A stretch of DNA of 64,000 nt, taken from NCBI GenBank assembly GCA_021432635.1, contig MU270025.1, positions 1,258,339 through 1,322,338 of the forward strand. The letters run 5' to 3'. Under the pieces are notes generated by a model, which saw nothing but the letters and a program-made list of their open reading frames with translations, did no database searches and was not told the DNA's origin. The DNA comes from Thozetella sp. PMI_491. Its lineage: Eukaryota; Ascomycota; Sordariomycetes; Chaetosphaeriales; Chaetosphaeriaceae. Shown here piece after piece: positions 11,570 to 22,624 of the stretch (the stretch's first letter is position 1; every line of letters begins with the position of its first letter). The translations under genes were made by a program, and so were the position numbers.

Positions 11570-14381
11570 CTACTCCGGAGACAGAGGGATCGGTCTAACG
11601 GGCCATTCATACTCCTGGATGTACGGAAGTGAGAATGACCAATTCCCCTCATCCCTAACTTCTGTTACGGCCCCGTTGGAGGACGGGATGACCACCTCCA
11701 TCGTGGTTGTGGGCGGTACGACAACCTCGACGTGAATCTGCTCACTCTCGATCTTCCACGAGCATGAGACAAAACCAAATGGCGTAAGGTGCGAGGCACT
11801 TGCATGGGTAATGCTGCCACTCAGGCATGGAGCCGCCCTAGTTCGCTTCCATCCCGGCTCGAGCTGCTGCAGGCCGGCAACTCGTTCGTGGAGAAATGTC
11901 GCCACGGATCCAAAACAATAGTGATTGAAGGATGTCATCTCTCCTGGGTTCACAGTCCCATTAGGCAGCATGCTGTCCCACCGTTCCCACATTGTTGTGG
12001 CCCCCATGGCGACTGGGTAGAGCCACGAGGGACACTCTTGGCAGAGTAGCATTGAGTATGCAACCTCTTCATGGCCCGATCGCGTAAGAGCCTCGAGGAT
12101 AAATGGCGTCCCGGCAAACCCTGTTCCTATCTTGAACTCGTTCTGCCGAACAATTGTAGCCAGGCGTTCCCCGGCATGAACCTTCTGAGCTTTGGTGGGG
12201 AGAAGATTGAAGCAAATGGCAAGGGAGTATGAAGTTTGAGATTCGGATGAAACGCGACCGTTGGCGGTGACGTATTCGCTTGCGAACTCTTTTCGGCACG
12301 CGGCTGCTTGCTCCTTATAGATATTTCTATCGTCCGTCAATCCAAGAATTCCAGCCGTCTGGGATATGATATCTAACGATCGGATGAGAAAGGCGTCAGC
12401 TACGAGCATTCTGTCAGTCTTGCCATTCATAGGAGTGTCGGGAGATGCTGTCGGGTCGAGCCAGTCCTGGCGATCATTAGTTAGAGTCCCTATGCAAAAC
12501 CTTTTAGGGGAAGTAACTCACGCCAAGCTGGAATGAGCTGGGGTCCCAGAGTAACCTATTCTCCTTGTTCCGCGGTATGGTATCAACCCATGTCTTCATG
12601 CTGTGATATTGCTGCCCTAGAATGCTCGTGTCCCCAGATGCTTTGTACAATGCCCATGGAACCAAAGTCGTCACGTCATGCCAGACTGCAACGGGGAGGA
12701 CCTTGCTCCAGATTCCGGCGTCGTGAATAACGTTAGGTGTAACCAAAGCGGGAATGCCACCCCGCGACTCCTGATCATATGCGACATCAACCATCCAGTC
12801 TTTTAACATGTTGAAGCAGTTAAACAGCTTGGTAGCTGTGTGCGCAAACTGAGCGATGTCTCCGGTCCACCCCAGCCTTTCGTCTCGCTGCGGGCAGTCC
12901 GTGGGAATTGAGAGAAAGTTTCCACGCATGCTCCAGACCGCGTTTTGGTAGAGCTTGTTCAGCATCTTATTCGAGCAAGCGAATGTACCCGCAGGCTCCA
13001 TGTCCGTGTGGCAAACGACCGCCTCCAATGATTTCAAAAGGTCCGAGCCTTCCGGCCAACCATCCACCTGCAAGTAGCGAAAGCCATGGAAGGTGAACCT
13101 CGGCTCCCACTCCTCGCCCTCAGCTGCTCCAGAACAGATGTATTGGTCAAGTGCCTCGCATATCCGAAGTGGACGTCGAGAGAGTTCTCCGTTCTCCAAA
13201 ACCTCTGCGTGATACAGCAAGATCCTGTTTCCTCTTGTCCCCCGGAACCGCTTTATGCGGACATAGCCAACTAGGTTCTGGCCGAAGTCGACAATCATCT
13301 TCCCAGAAGCGGAGACTTGAATGTTGAGTGGGTAGATGACCTCTACTCTGCGCACAGGTTCGCTCCAGCCGGCGATGAGATTGATACCGGCAGACAAGGG
13401 CTGCATGACGTTGGCTTGCTTCCACTCTCTAGGCGCTAGAGTGCAAGCACCTTGAGAGATTGGAGCGGACCAATGCTGGATCTCAAGCCTAGCATCATAT
13501 TTTTCCCCGTCGTAAAGCTCAGCGAGGGTCACGGGTCCAACTATCGATTCCCACGACCCATCCGAGCATATCGTATCGCATCCTTCGTGGCCGTCGGCAT
13601 AGCGTATCTCAAGCTGAGCCATCACCGCAGGACAGGATCCCCATATGTTGCGCATACCACCCATGAAGCCCAGGCGCCCACTGAACCAACCCTCAGCGAG
13701 ACGAACCCCGATGCAATGCGTTGATGAAGACGATGACGCGAGTAGCTCGGAAATGTCGTAGGTTTGATAGCGTAGTCGTCTATTATAAATCGTCCATCCG
13801 GGGGCCAGAAAGTCATTACCGACTCGACGGCCGTTGATTTCCGCTTCGTACACTCCTTGGACGGCGATGTATAGCCGCGCGCGAACGATAGGTACGCTAT
13901 ATCGAGTCTTGAATTGCTTTCGGAGAAGGATCTCAGACGATTGCTGGCCGGTGTCGGCCTTGCTACCGACACCAGTTATCCTTTCGCATCGCCAGTCATC
14001 GCGCCGAAGGAGACCTGTCTCCAAGAGGGCAAATTTGCTCCACGAGGAAGCAACGGAGCTGGACCAGACCATGACACGCACAAATATTCTCTGTCTGGAG
14101 CGCAGATGTTCATCCGATGGCCATGGTACCAGATATGACAAGCTTGACTCTACTTTGCGATGAAGCAGTAGGACTCTTCGTGGTTCCGACGAGCCGGAGA
14201 CTTCGGATGCTAGTTCCTCATAGATCTCGATTGCGTATGCTGTCTGTTCAAATTTCTTGAAACCCGCGCTAGAGACCTTCCACGATAGACGGGGCAGAGT
14301 TTCATCGACACCTAGCGTGTACTCCGGAAGATATTGTTCGAAGCGAACATCCTGGACCGCAAGAGTCTGTCCTGGTGCCAT
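11570..14381 (-). CDS. GH78 alpha-L-rhamnosidase
   Basis: Predicted alpha-L-rhamnosidase that removes terminal rhamnose from rhamnogalacturonan or plant glycosides. Two exons, complement(11570..12466, 12522..14381), separated by a 55-bp intron (GTGAGT..CAG, branch CTAACTAAT), give 918 residues, normal for the family. The splice joins FQLG to DWLDP, a conserved family stretch. The ATG at 14381 (MAPGQTLAVQDVRFEQ) was chosen because the upstream extension is low-complexity and unconserved. The catalytic block DCPQRDERLGWTGD lies at about residues 495-508, with E501 the likely general acid. TSFNHYCFGSV near the C-terminus is another family signature. There is no obvious signal peptide, so the enzyme may act inside the cell on imported rhamnosides. 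It sits beside a decayed GH43 in the same orientation. Confidence 0.9.
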
Positions 14382-14918
14382 CTTGACTGGGTGTTTCAGC
14401 GCTACCCTTAATTGCGGGCCGAATATGAGAACTTCAAACGGAGGACTCAGGCTGGTTACTCTGCTTAATATATGAAAACGTGGGGAGGGGGTATACGCGA
14501 GCTCCTTTCCGGGTGGCTCCCTCGGTCTTTTTTCTGCCGAACCCCCATTGTTTGCAGTGAGAGGTTTAAGCTCGGAAAGAGGACGCCGGGAATGACTGGT
14601 GGGACCCCAGGGTTTGCCAAGTCCATGGGGCAACGGAATTTCACTGTCGAATCAGCGATCCACGCTGTCCCCGTCCTTGCTGACTTTGGGTCCCGTTTCA
14701 TTATTAGAACAACCTAAAGTCACCAAGTACTAAGGGACAGGCGCTATGGGATGAATTGGTGTAGCCGGCTCCGCGGTGGGCTTGTTTCGGGCTAGCTATT
14801 AGATTAGATCTCCGAGAACTAGCGGAATGGATTGGAATAGTGTGATTGATCCGAGAGTGGTCAAATAAAGTTCAACTCCAGTACTGGCCTAGCACTTGTT
14901 CAGAGCTTACATAACGGC
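14382..14918. other. GH78 upstream region
   Basis: This should hold the GH78 promoter. The open frames seen here are extensions or shadows of the GH78 reading frame. No separate gene was recognised. Confidence 0.5.
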
Positions 14919-16299
14919 TCAATGGAAGGTAAACTTATTGTCTAAATGAACTACGGACAGCGTCCTCAGCTTCCCATTACCAATGGGGCTCACTTGAAAT
15001 GAGAGATTTTGCCATGCTATTCCTCGCACCCCTATTAGTCCACTCACAGATCTTCGAACTCGATCGATCGCACGGCTTAGTTCGCTAACTGGAGATACAG
15101 CAATCATGTCACTAACGAGACCGACAAAATCATCATCCGGGATCTCAATGGTATCCAACTCGTGCACCAGAATCTCCTCTCCTCCGGTGTGGCCCGCAAT
15201 GGCAACCAGGAAACGCAATGTCGTCGGCGTGTAGTCCACCCTGAAGCTCAACTGGAAGCCGTCGACGATGCTTTCAAGTTCATCTGTCGCCTGCTTCCCT
15301 TGGATAGCCCTAAATCTGTTGACGAACGCGAAGGAGATCCTGTCGGATACCGAATTCCAGAGGGTGCGCGCAAATCTGTGCTCGTCTTTATAGTAAGCCA
15401 ATCCAAAGAACAGTCCCGCGTCGATATTAGAATCTAGCAAGGCTAGAGCCGACACAACAACTGACGCTGTGCCTTTGAGCGCGCGTTGTCGTTTTTCAAT
15501 GAAGGAGATATCGGCGCATCCTTCCCCCGAGAGGACGGCTTTACTCGGGACGATACTCATGCCATCTCCACAGCTGGAAAGCTGGAAATAGCCCAGATCT
15601 GAGTCCCGAATCATCACGAGGTCCAAGGGCAGAGTTCCTTCTACTTTCCTAACGGTGATCAGTTGCTGTGGCCTGCGTAGGCTGCTCTTGAAGTTTCCAG
15701 GTTCCACGGGCGGTGATTTTGGCCAACCATCTTCCGGCCTGGCCACCCTGGTGAGGAACGACTCACGCCCTAGCACGAAGTGCAATTGTTCTTTTCGAAC
15801 CGCTAGGTAGGTCATTCACCATTGGTTCCCCGTGTCCAGGAACAACTCCCCATGGCTATTGTACTAGATAAACTCGTGAGCGCCGGCGGGCGGCATGATG
15901 GGGTTTCCTTCAAATCATTCGTAGTGACCCAAGAGATCTCCAGATCTCGAAATGGTGATTTGATGGCCCTCAGCTGTGGCTCCTTCGTCCACGAGCAGGT
16001 AGTACCATTGACCGTATTTGTATACGAGGGAGACAAAGTTAGATCAGGTCATAAGACGTTGTGAATTCATCGTTCATTGGGAGTGCTCTAGTGCTTGTAG
16101 ACTCAGCGTAGAACTGAAGAGACATTGAAAGGGAGAGCTAGGCATTCTTCGTACCAATCTATTCTCAATTGATCAGGTCCTTGGAGACGTAGAGAGGGAT
16201 TCCGAGGAAGAGGTGGAATGACGAGGTTACCAATATGAAACTGTCGTCAACCAGCGCCAAAGATGGGTCCGGAGCAACCCCGGGAATGATGAGGTTTAT
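14919..16299 (-). pseudogene. Decayed GH43 beta-xylosidase/arabinofuranosidase
   Basis: Relic of a GH43 five-bladed propeller glycosidase with its C-terminal GH43_C2 beta-sandwich. On the minus strand the N-terminal blade is visible first (LIIPGVAPDPSL with the catalytic-base Asp, then VTSSFHLF and SKDLIN). After a gap come KYGQWYYLLVDEGATAEGH, GNPIMPPAG and NSHGELF, then VRKEQLHFVLGRESF. The sandwich domain follows (LPLDLVMIRDSDLGYFQLS, FIEKRQRALKGTASV) and stays open to 14919. In-frame stops occur after SKDLIN (W expected), after GHYE, in FI*YNSHGE (Q expected, TAG) and at NQW* (W expected, TGA). About 80-100 residues between SKDLIN and KYGQWYY, including much of the active site, are missing. 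The intact 298-codon C-terminal frame should not be taken as a working gene. Confidence 0.8.
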
Positions 16300-16970
16300 C
16301 CTATGAATCTCGATCATCACCACCATGCCTGGACCTTGGTGAAGGAAACGACGGCGGGATAGTAGCATCCGTAACCAATACCTCTAAACTTCGGCCCCAC
16401 TACATTTCTTCAATAAAATTGGCACTCAAGAAGCCTAAGTACCATACCTGCGCTGTTGGATGCTTCTGCCCTCTCTCATGAGCTTTCTCCTTTCATTTCT
16501 TCTCTTTTCCTTGCTGGTCTTACCGGCGGCCGTTAGCCTTCACAAATTTTAGGCGGACCCATAAGGTAGACGGTGTTTCACTCCATGAGCCAACACCAGA
16601 GGTTAGATGCTTCGGCCTTTGCTACCCCGAGGACGGTCTTGTCTAGCTACAGAGGGACCAACATATAGCTTATGTGATGTGTTTCGGCGCAGGTTTCACA
16701 GCCGGACTCGGTAATTACCAGCAAATTATTGGGAATAGTGTATATAGACCCGCTCACACCTAGTTCACGATATGCGTGTGGAATAGATCCGGGCAAGCGA
16801 ATAACCGGGATGGACACTAGTCAGAATGGAACGGAACAAAGTCGTGACTTTGGATGGGCAAACTCAGAACTAATATGCCCGCTTCATCACTAGCTACGTT
16901 TCATGCCCGGCCCCGCCTCCACTGTCGAAGTAAGGCATCCGTATCCTAAGCGGATAACGTTACCTTTAGA

Positions 16971-16980
16971 CTATAAATAG
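16971..16980 (+). promoter_or_regulatory. Orphan TATA-like box
   Basis: CTATAAATAG matches a strong TATA consensus, followed by GC-rich sequence. No intact gene starts downstream; the first ATG opens a frame of only about a dozen codons. It may be the leftover promoter of a lost gene, or chance. Confidence 0.35.
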
Positions 16981-17255
16981 GGAGCGCGGAGAAGTACTTA
17001 ACAGACTTTTCAAAAGGAGTGGATATGCTGTACAGCCACCCAATTATAGCCGTACATTGACCCAGCTACACTTAGCGCAATATATCCTACTGTGCATACG
17101 CCCAGGGTAGCTAGCCTGATCCATCACCCTCTTTCCATACCCCTTGCACTGCAGGATGAATGAGCAAGGGTAGAGACCGGGGGAGAACCAACTGAGTAAC
17201 TCCGCATGACAACCCCGCATGACCCCAACGGCAGGTATTGTACCCATGGGGCTAA

Positions 17256-17284
17256 AATACGACAATTCGAAGACAATACGACAA
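17256..17284 (+). repeat. Tandem AATACGACAA pair
   Basis: AATACGACAA occurs at 17256-17265 and again at 17275-17284, a period of 19 bp. The same decamer recurs at 4844 and twice, inverted, at 25357-25380. Confidence 0.6.
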
Positions 17285-17992
17285 CTCGGTGAATCAAGGC
17301 CCGACCGAAAACTTCAAGGCTTTACTGTCCCATAGCACTGTTACCACAAAGCAACATCGAAAGGGAGGCAATCCCCGTCTGAGTCCCGCCTGTCCGCCTA
17401 GCCCAGCTGGGTCAAAAGTACAGTCAACTAACGTATCATATCTAGTTCGATTAACGCGTATACATCCTCAGCAACTATGGGCCCATCCGCCCATCCATCC
17501 AACCTTTGGAACGGACTCCGACCTCCTCCCCCCCGGGCTTTAGTTCCCAACCCCAATTATTGTGAGGTTTCTCCCTTATACCGGGGAACGACACTTCCCG
17601 TTCCCAAGCGAGTCGTTTCTTTTGGGTCCGGGAGAGGGTTGGGCTCAAGCCAAGATCTAGGCCATTCGCCGCTCTCAGGCCCAGTTTCCGCAGCAGGTGC
17701 CTCTTTCACCTCCCAAACGAATGCTTATTTCACCAATTCTGACCTTCCCACACCAATAGGGTGCTAGAGCTAGGCAACCCATATGTACTAGCTGAGAATA
17801 TCAGAGAACTGGACGGAGCCAACTCCAACGGACGGCTAGGCTATAAAGATGTAGCCTCGCCCCGATGTACCTACCTACGTATCCTTCCCCGCATTTTAGG
17901 GTATTACGGCCATCGACTCTCTCTATACTTGTGTATTTTCTAGCTAGTCCGTATTAGCAGCGGTCCCGACGAAAGGCAAGATAACAACAAAG

Positions 17993-18256
17993 ATGCCAGG
18001 CCATCTAGCGCGAAAAGCGACAAACGAGAAGGCGGCCCAAGGCATCAGAGGGCACCAAGAGCTGCAAATTAACAATTTACCGGCTAGAGGCGTCTTAGCC
18101 GAAGCCGCAGCCAAGGTTCAAGGTATCAGTGGTCATGAAACCTTGTCCGTATGGGATATCGTGAAAAAGTTCAAGTTGAACCCTTTCACCTCCTTCGCAG
18201 TCACCCTTAGCGCTGCCACGGACGGCTATCAGATCGGGTATGGGGCCGGAGAGAAG
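17993..18256 (+). pseudogene. Orphan first exon of an MFS sugar transporter
   Basis: An ATG in good context (AACAAAGATGCC) opens 88 codons resembling the cytoplasmic N-terminus and start of helix 1 of fungal sugar:H+ symporters. The pattern is RGVLAEAAAKVQGISGHETLS, then VWDIVKKFKL, then LSAATDGYQIGYG. The frame ends at a good donor (GAGAAG then GTAAGAA at 18257), just where such genes often have an intron. Nothing downstream to 20.2 kb resembles the other eleven helices. A TATA-like GGCTATAAAG lies near 17840. I read this as a truncated relic. Confidence 0.6.
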
Positions 18257-20255
18257 GTAAGAATCCAAGCATTTCAGGAAACCCGTCTTTTCTAGTTCCA
18301 ACTCCTTCTTCCCTTCTTCCATTCTTCCTAGTATTGTGGTATTTCCCAAGATTGTCGTTTGCTAACGAATTACCTCCTCCAACTGGACTGGGTCCCATTG
18401 CGCGTGAATCCTCCAAGACTATTTGTATGGCGTCATAGAGCTAACCCGTACGACCTTCTAACTCTAGAGTACGTAGCCTGTTTATCTACTTGGGGGGGGC
18501 ATCCGCGTGGGACCTGACGAACTGGATACCCCTTCATAACGGTAATGTCACTCCATAGCGGCCAGGATTCTAAATAAGGCATGGTAAGTGTATGACGCTG
18601 CAAAACAAGAATATGTGCTGGCCTTGATATCCCGATGGAGGAGGTATATCGCACTGGGAGTCATCAGAGGTGAAATGCACCTTAATTCCTCGCTCTAGTT
18701 CACTCGTACGGATATAGCGTAGCTAGCCCTCGAAGCATTGAGCGCATTTCGCCTGATTTCTATACGCGACTGCGTGACCCATGGCGTCATCTCCTGCTTA
18801 GTTTAACTAGTGGGGCTTACAGTGTGTAATTGCTGCTCTAAGTTGCCTTAGAGTTTGAAGAGCGTAAGTGAGTGAGTACAGGGCCGAATGATCCAGCTAT
18901 AGGCCATGCGTCTCAGGGGCGAAGCAATACCTCTTAGGGGGAGTCTTTAATCGCTACATAGCTTAACTCTCCTGGCGGCTTTCGAAACTACTCACGGGCC
19001 AAAAGGTTACTGTGGTAGGTCAGTGAACCAGTCATGATTGGAGCAGATCGACCAATGATCCACCCACTCATTGCCGGAGGACTGTGCGCTTTGGGAACGC
19101 CCACTGATCGGATTGTGTGCATAACGAGTCGCTGTGCATTATTTCAGTGCATAATGTAAGGTAGCTGGTAGTGTGTCGGGCGGCGCGGGGGATGGTGCTA
19201 CCACCCGGAAGTGGCGAGGTCAGTGCTCTCGGTCACTATACGTGGGGAACTTTTAGCAGGCAAACTCTGCGAGTTTGAAGATGATCGATGGCCACCGCCC
19301 AGTAATCCTTTACGTGGTATTTCGTTGTCACAAGCTTCAGCAGTCAGAACGAATGCATCAGCGTCTCTACATACCTGTCGCATACCCCGCGGTTCCCCAC
19401 GCTTCTAGAACTGGGGGATTCGTGCTGAACTAGTATGCATGGGACGTTACAGTCCTAGCGGCTGTTTACCCCAGCTTTTTAACACATGTTCCTGAGGCTG
19501 CAGGGGTGAGTCATCGATCCCCTTGCCTTCTAAACTCTGGCAGCCCAGGGGGGTCGCTCCGAGTGCCGCAGCCATAGCACCCCCTAGAGCTTGAATAGCA
19601 GGGCGCCGGAGGAGAAGAGGGGGTGTCGCCGGTAGTGGGAAGACGGAGCAAAGATGCCCACTGGCGGCCTATTTCTATCCTTGAGCATTCGCATCACACT
19701 CGTTTGTGCGATGCCTCTTCTTTTTGGAGGAGTGTAGATACCAGCTCAGACGAGGTTTTAGCTTGAAAAGATGTTGGAGATAAAAGGCGTGGGGACGAGT
19801 CGTTTAGGGTTAGCAGCTGACACGTTAGATAACCGAGGCTGCGCTACATGATTCCAGAGGTACCCACGTCAGTCTCTCCCCATTCTTTTACTTCCCCCCT
19901 CTCACCTTCCTGGCTCATTGGCGCGTTCAACGACAGCCTGTCGGCGCCTCTTCCTCTCGCGCATATTCGAATGCCTAAGCATGTAGAGCCGCTGGCCTCA
20001 CACCTCACATCAACAAAGAACCCCAAATCGAAAGGCATGCTATTCTCAAACCGGTTTTGACACGCAGTAGTCCCACGACGTGGCTACTTTTTTCTTCTTC
20101 CCCTTCTCGGTCGAAACCCCCTCTCCGAGCAATCGCCCTTTTGGGATACAACGAATGGGAGACCTTCTAACTGGGCTTTAGGCCTCCCAGGATGGGTTTT
20201 AAGCCGGTTCGGTTTGAGCGAGCCGCATAGCACAACTTATCTAGGCCGAACAAAT
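18257..20255. other. Gene-free stretch before the first regulator
   Basis: About 2 kb without recognisable coding sequence, lying where the rest of the truncated transporter would be expected. The last few hundred bases should contain the promoter of the Zn2Cys6 gene. No repeat or mobile-element end was identified by eye. Confidence 0.5.
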
Positions 20256-21762
20256 ATGGACGCTGGTGGGCGGCCTCCACGGCAGAGGCGGTCGCACAAC
20301 AAGTCGCGGAATGGCTGTCAGCGCTGCAAGAGCAGGAGAATCAAGGTGAGGATTGCATCGATATGTCCCCTGTTCAACGTTGCCATTCACTTTCCCACTT
20401 GTTCAAGAGGCGCTACGATGCCGGGGCCTCAAGGCCATGCTCATCTCGCTGTGTACTGCGCCTGGCCATCTCAAGCGAAATTGACGAGTTCTGTATTAGT
20501 GTGGCGAGGAGCGGCCCGCCTGTGGCAATTGTTTGCGGCTCTCTATTCCCTGCGATTTCACACCAGCTTCTGAATGCGCCGACCCACTGCCGGCGGGTCC
20601 ATTGGTGAAAAGAAGGCGAGGCAGGCCGGTCAAGGACTGGAGAGTAGTGTCCTTTGTGCCGCCTGTAGCGACCTCCACGCTCAATGCATCTGGAGTCGGG
20701 CTACACAGCCCGCTGTCGTCGTCTTCATCGCTGCCATCTAGCGTCTTGGGACTCGAGGTCGAGCTTCCTTTGCATCTGCCTTGGACCGTCGACGATATGG
20801 AGCTTCTCTACCACTACCAGAGCCATACTTCCCTCACCCTTGGTGACACGTCTATGTGGCGCGACAAGGTGCCTCGTCTTGCCTTCCGGCACCACTGCAT
20901 CCTCCATCTCATACTGGCCATGGCGGCGCTACACCAGATCAGGATACACCCGGCCAGTGCAGCCCGTTTTGAGGAGAGAGCCAATGCTCACCTAGATGTC
21001 GGTACCCGCCAGGCCACAACATTGCTTCCATCACTGGACGAGAGTAACTGCACCATGCTCTACGTTGCCACCGTCTTGATATGCTCCTGCACGTTTGCTA
21101 AGGGACCTGGTCCCGGTCATCTGCTCGTCATTGCCGAAGGAGATGAGGTGGCATGGTGGGAGCTCTTCCGCGGCGTCCGGATCGTGGTGGATCGAATCGG
21201 CATCGCGGCAATATTTTCCGGCGAGCTGGGCCCACTGCCTTCCGACGACACTGAACAGTCGAGCATAACCGGTCGCATAGATTTTGACTATATCGAATGG
21301 GAGGATGCGGTGCGGTTGCTATCAGAGCTAGTCGCCCAAGCCTCGGAGGAGTCGATGGGCCCTTGCCAGCAAGCGGTCTCTGTCATGACTTGGTGCTACA
21401 AGCATACGTTTGGCATTTCTGTTAACGCCAAGCGTCACGTTGAAGGTAGATTCGAACGGGTCATGACATGGCTCTACTTCCTACCAGACGAGTTCGTCTC
21501 TGGACTGAAAACCCTCGAGCCGGCCCCTCTGGTTATTCTCGCATACTTCACTCCACTACTTCAGCTTCTAGAGGGCTTCTGGTATATGCGAGGATGGGCC
21601 GCTCATGTCTTGCATGGTATCAACGGCATCCTCCCGCCAGCCTACGGCCAGTGGTTACAGTGGCCGAATGAAGCAGTCCGACTCGGACAGAGATGCATTG
21701 AGGAGAGCGATAGAGGAACTAAGTCTCGAGACTTGCAGCATATTATTCCAACGGTCAATTAA
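20256..21762 (+). CDS. Zn2Cys6 transcription factor (Upc2-like subgroup), paralogue 1
   Basis: Fungal binuclear zinc-cluster regulator, nuclear, 450 residues from two exons (20256..20345, 20500..21762). The 154-bp intron (GTGAGG..TAG) interrupts the zinc cluster just before its third cysteine. The spliced cluster has C21, C24, C31, C38, C41 and C48, a perfect Cx2Cx6Cx6Cx2Cx6C, preceded by the basic RRSHNKSRNG. A basic linker KRRRGRPVKDW follows. The effector part contains LPWTVDDMELLYHY, VPRLAFRHH and AEGDEVAWWELFRGVRI. Oddity: Gly32 and Glu33 follow the third cysteine where most relatives have Asp-Glu. The paralogue at 43.5-44.9 kb has the same architecture and the same intron position. Its location inside the glycosidase region suggests a cluster regulator. 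Sterol-type Upc2 resemblance is my inference from the KSRNGC motif. Confidence 0.85.
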
Positions 21763-22624
21763 CCGTTTAGCCCATGTTATCTAGGATGTTACTGGTCAAC
21801 AGCACGGGGTCTTGTACTAGCCTATTTTCGGAGAACCGGCGAGATACCAATGGAGTTAGGCTCATAGGGAGAGGCCTCGAGTCGCACGTATTCCAACAGT
21901 TAGATATAAATAAAGACCGCGCGCTTTAACTTGAGGTCCAAGGTACCGAAGATTGATACCTATATTCTATGCCACTACGCGCGATAAATGTAGTTTAGCT
22001 CGCGGGCTCGCTCCCAATGTCACGTGGTTAGTAGTTTTAAAGCCATTGCTCACTCCTTATATTCTTTCCACCTAATTGTATACGTCTCAACATCTTCAAT
22101 AAAGTTATATGTGAGATGTAACCAGGAGTGAATGAATGCAGAACAAGGAGCGACATGGATAGCTAATACACAATATAGAGCACTGTTGCTATCTATTTTG
22201 GAATAGTGAGTGCTCCGCTTGACATCATGTAGGTAGGCGCGTGGATGTGTGGTCCGTGGATATGCCCACGAGCGGCCGTACGAGGATTCAGGGCACGTAT
22301 TTATTCATATGGCTACGCTCCATGACTCACAACCATACAACTAATTACAGCCATGAAATTGCACGCTTGCTCCAAGGGCGTAGGCCGATGTATCTTCCGG
22401 ACCTGAACATACTGTTCATATCTTACCCGCACATATATGTATGTCACAGCCGCGGGGAGAGGATCCGACTCGACAACCCTCACAGCCCGATTTCAGCCAA
22501 AATGAATCGTAGCAGGTGTGGATAATGTCGTCTTATAGCAGCCTGTTAACATATCAGAAGTCGCGCGGTAGACAGGCATTAGCCTCATACGACCCTGCTA
22601 GCTTTCTATTCCCAGCTACTGCTA
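21763..22624. other. Intergenic between convergent genes
   Basis: Lies between the stops of the convergent regulator and GH43 genes. It is AT-rich with no recognisable gene. The 94-codon frame at 22241-22525 has no family features. Confidence 0.5.

Larger units (their letters stand above)
16300..17992. other. Gene-free stretch
   Basis: No recognisable protein on either strand; frames such as 17289-17767 are proline- and serine-rich without family motifs. It contains an orphan TATA-like box at 16971 and two copies of AATACGACAA at 17256 and 17275. Confidence 0.5.

Noticed and set aside
17289-17767. Overlapping Pro/Ser-rich plus-strand frames
   Set aside because: Low-complexity, no motif, no promoter and no usable introns.
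18470-19900. Possible tRNA or other structured RNA
   Set aside because: No tRNA-like T-loop sequence or cloverleaf pairing could be found by eye.
22241-22525. 94-codon plus-strand frame
   Set aside because: Between convergent genes, without motif or conserved pattern.
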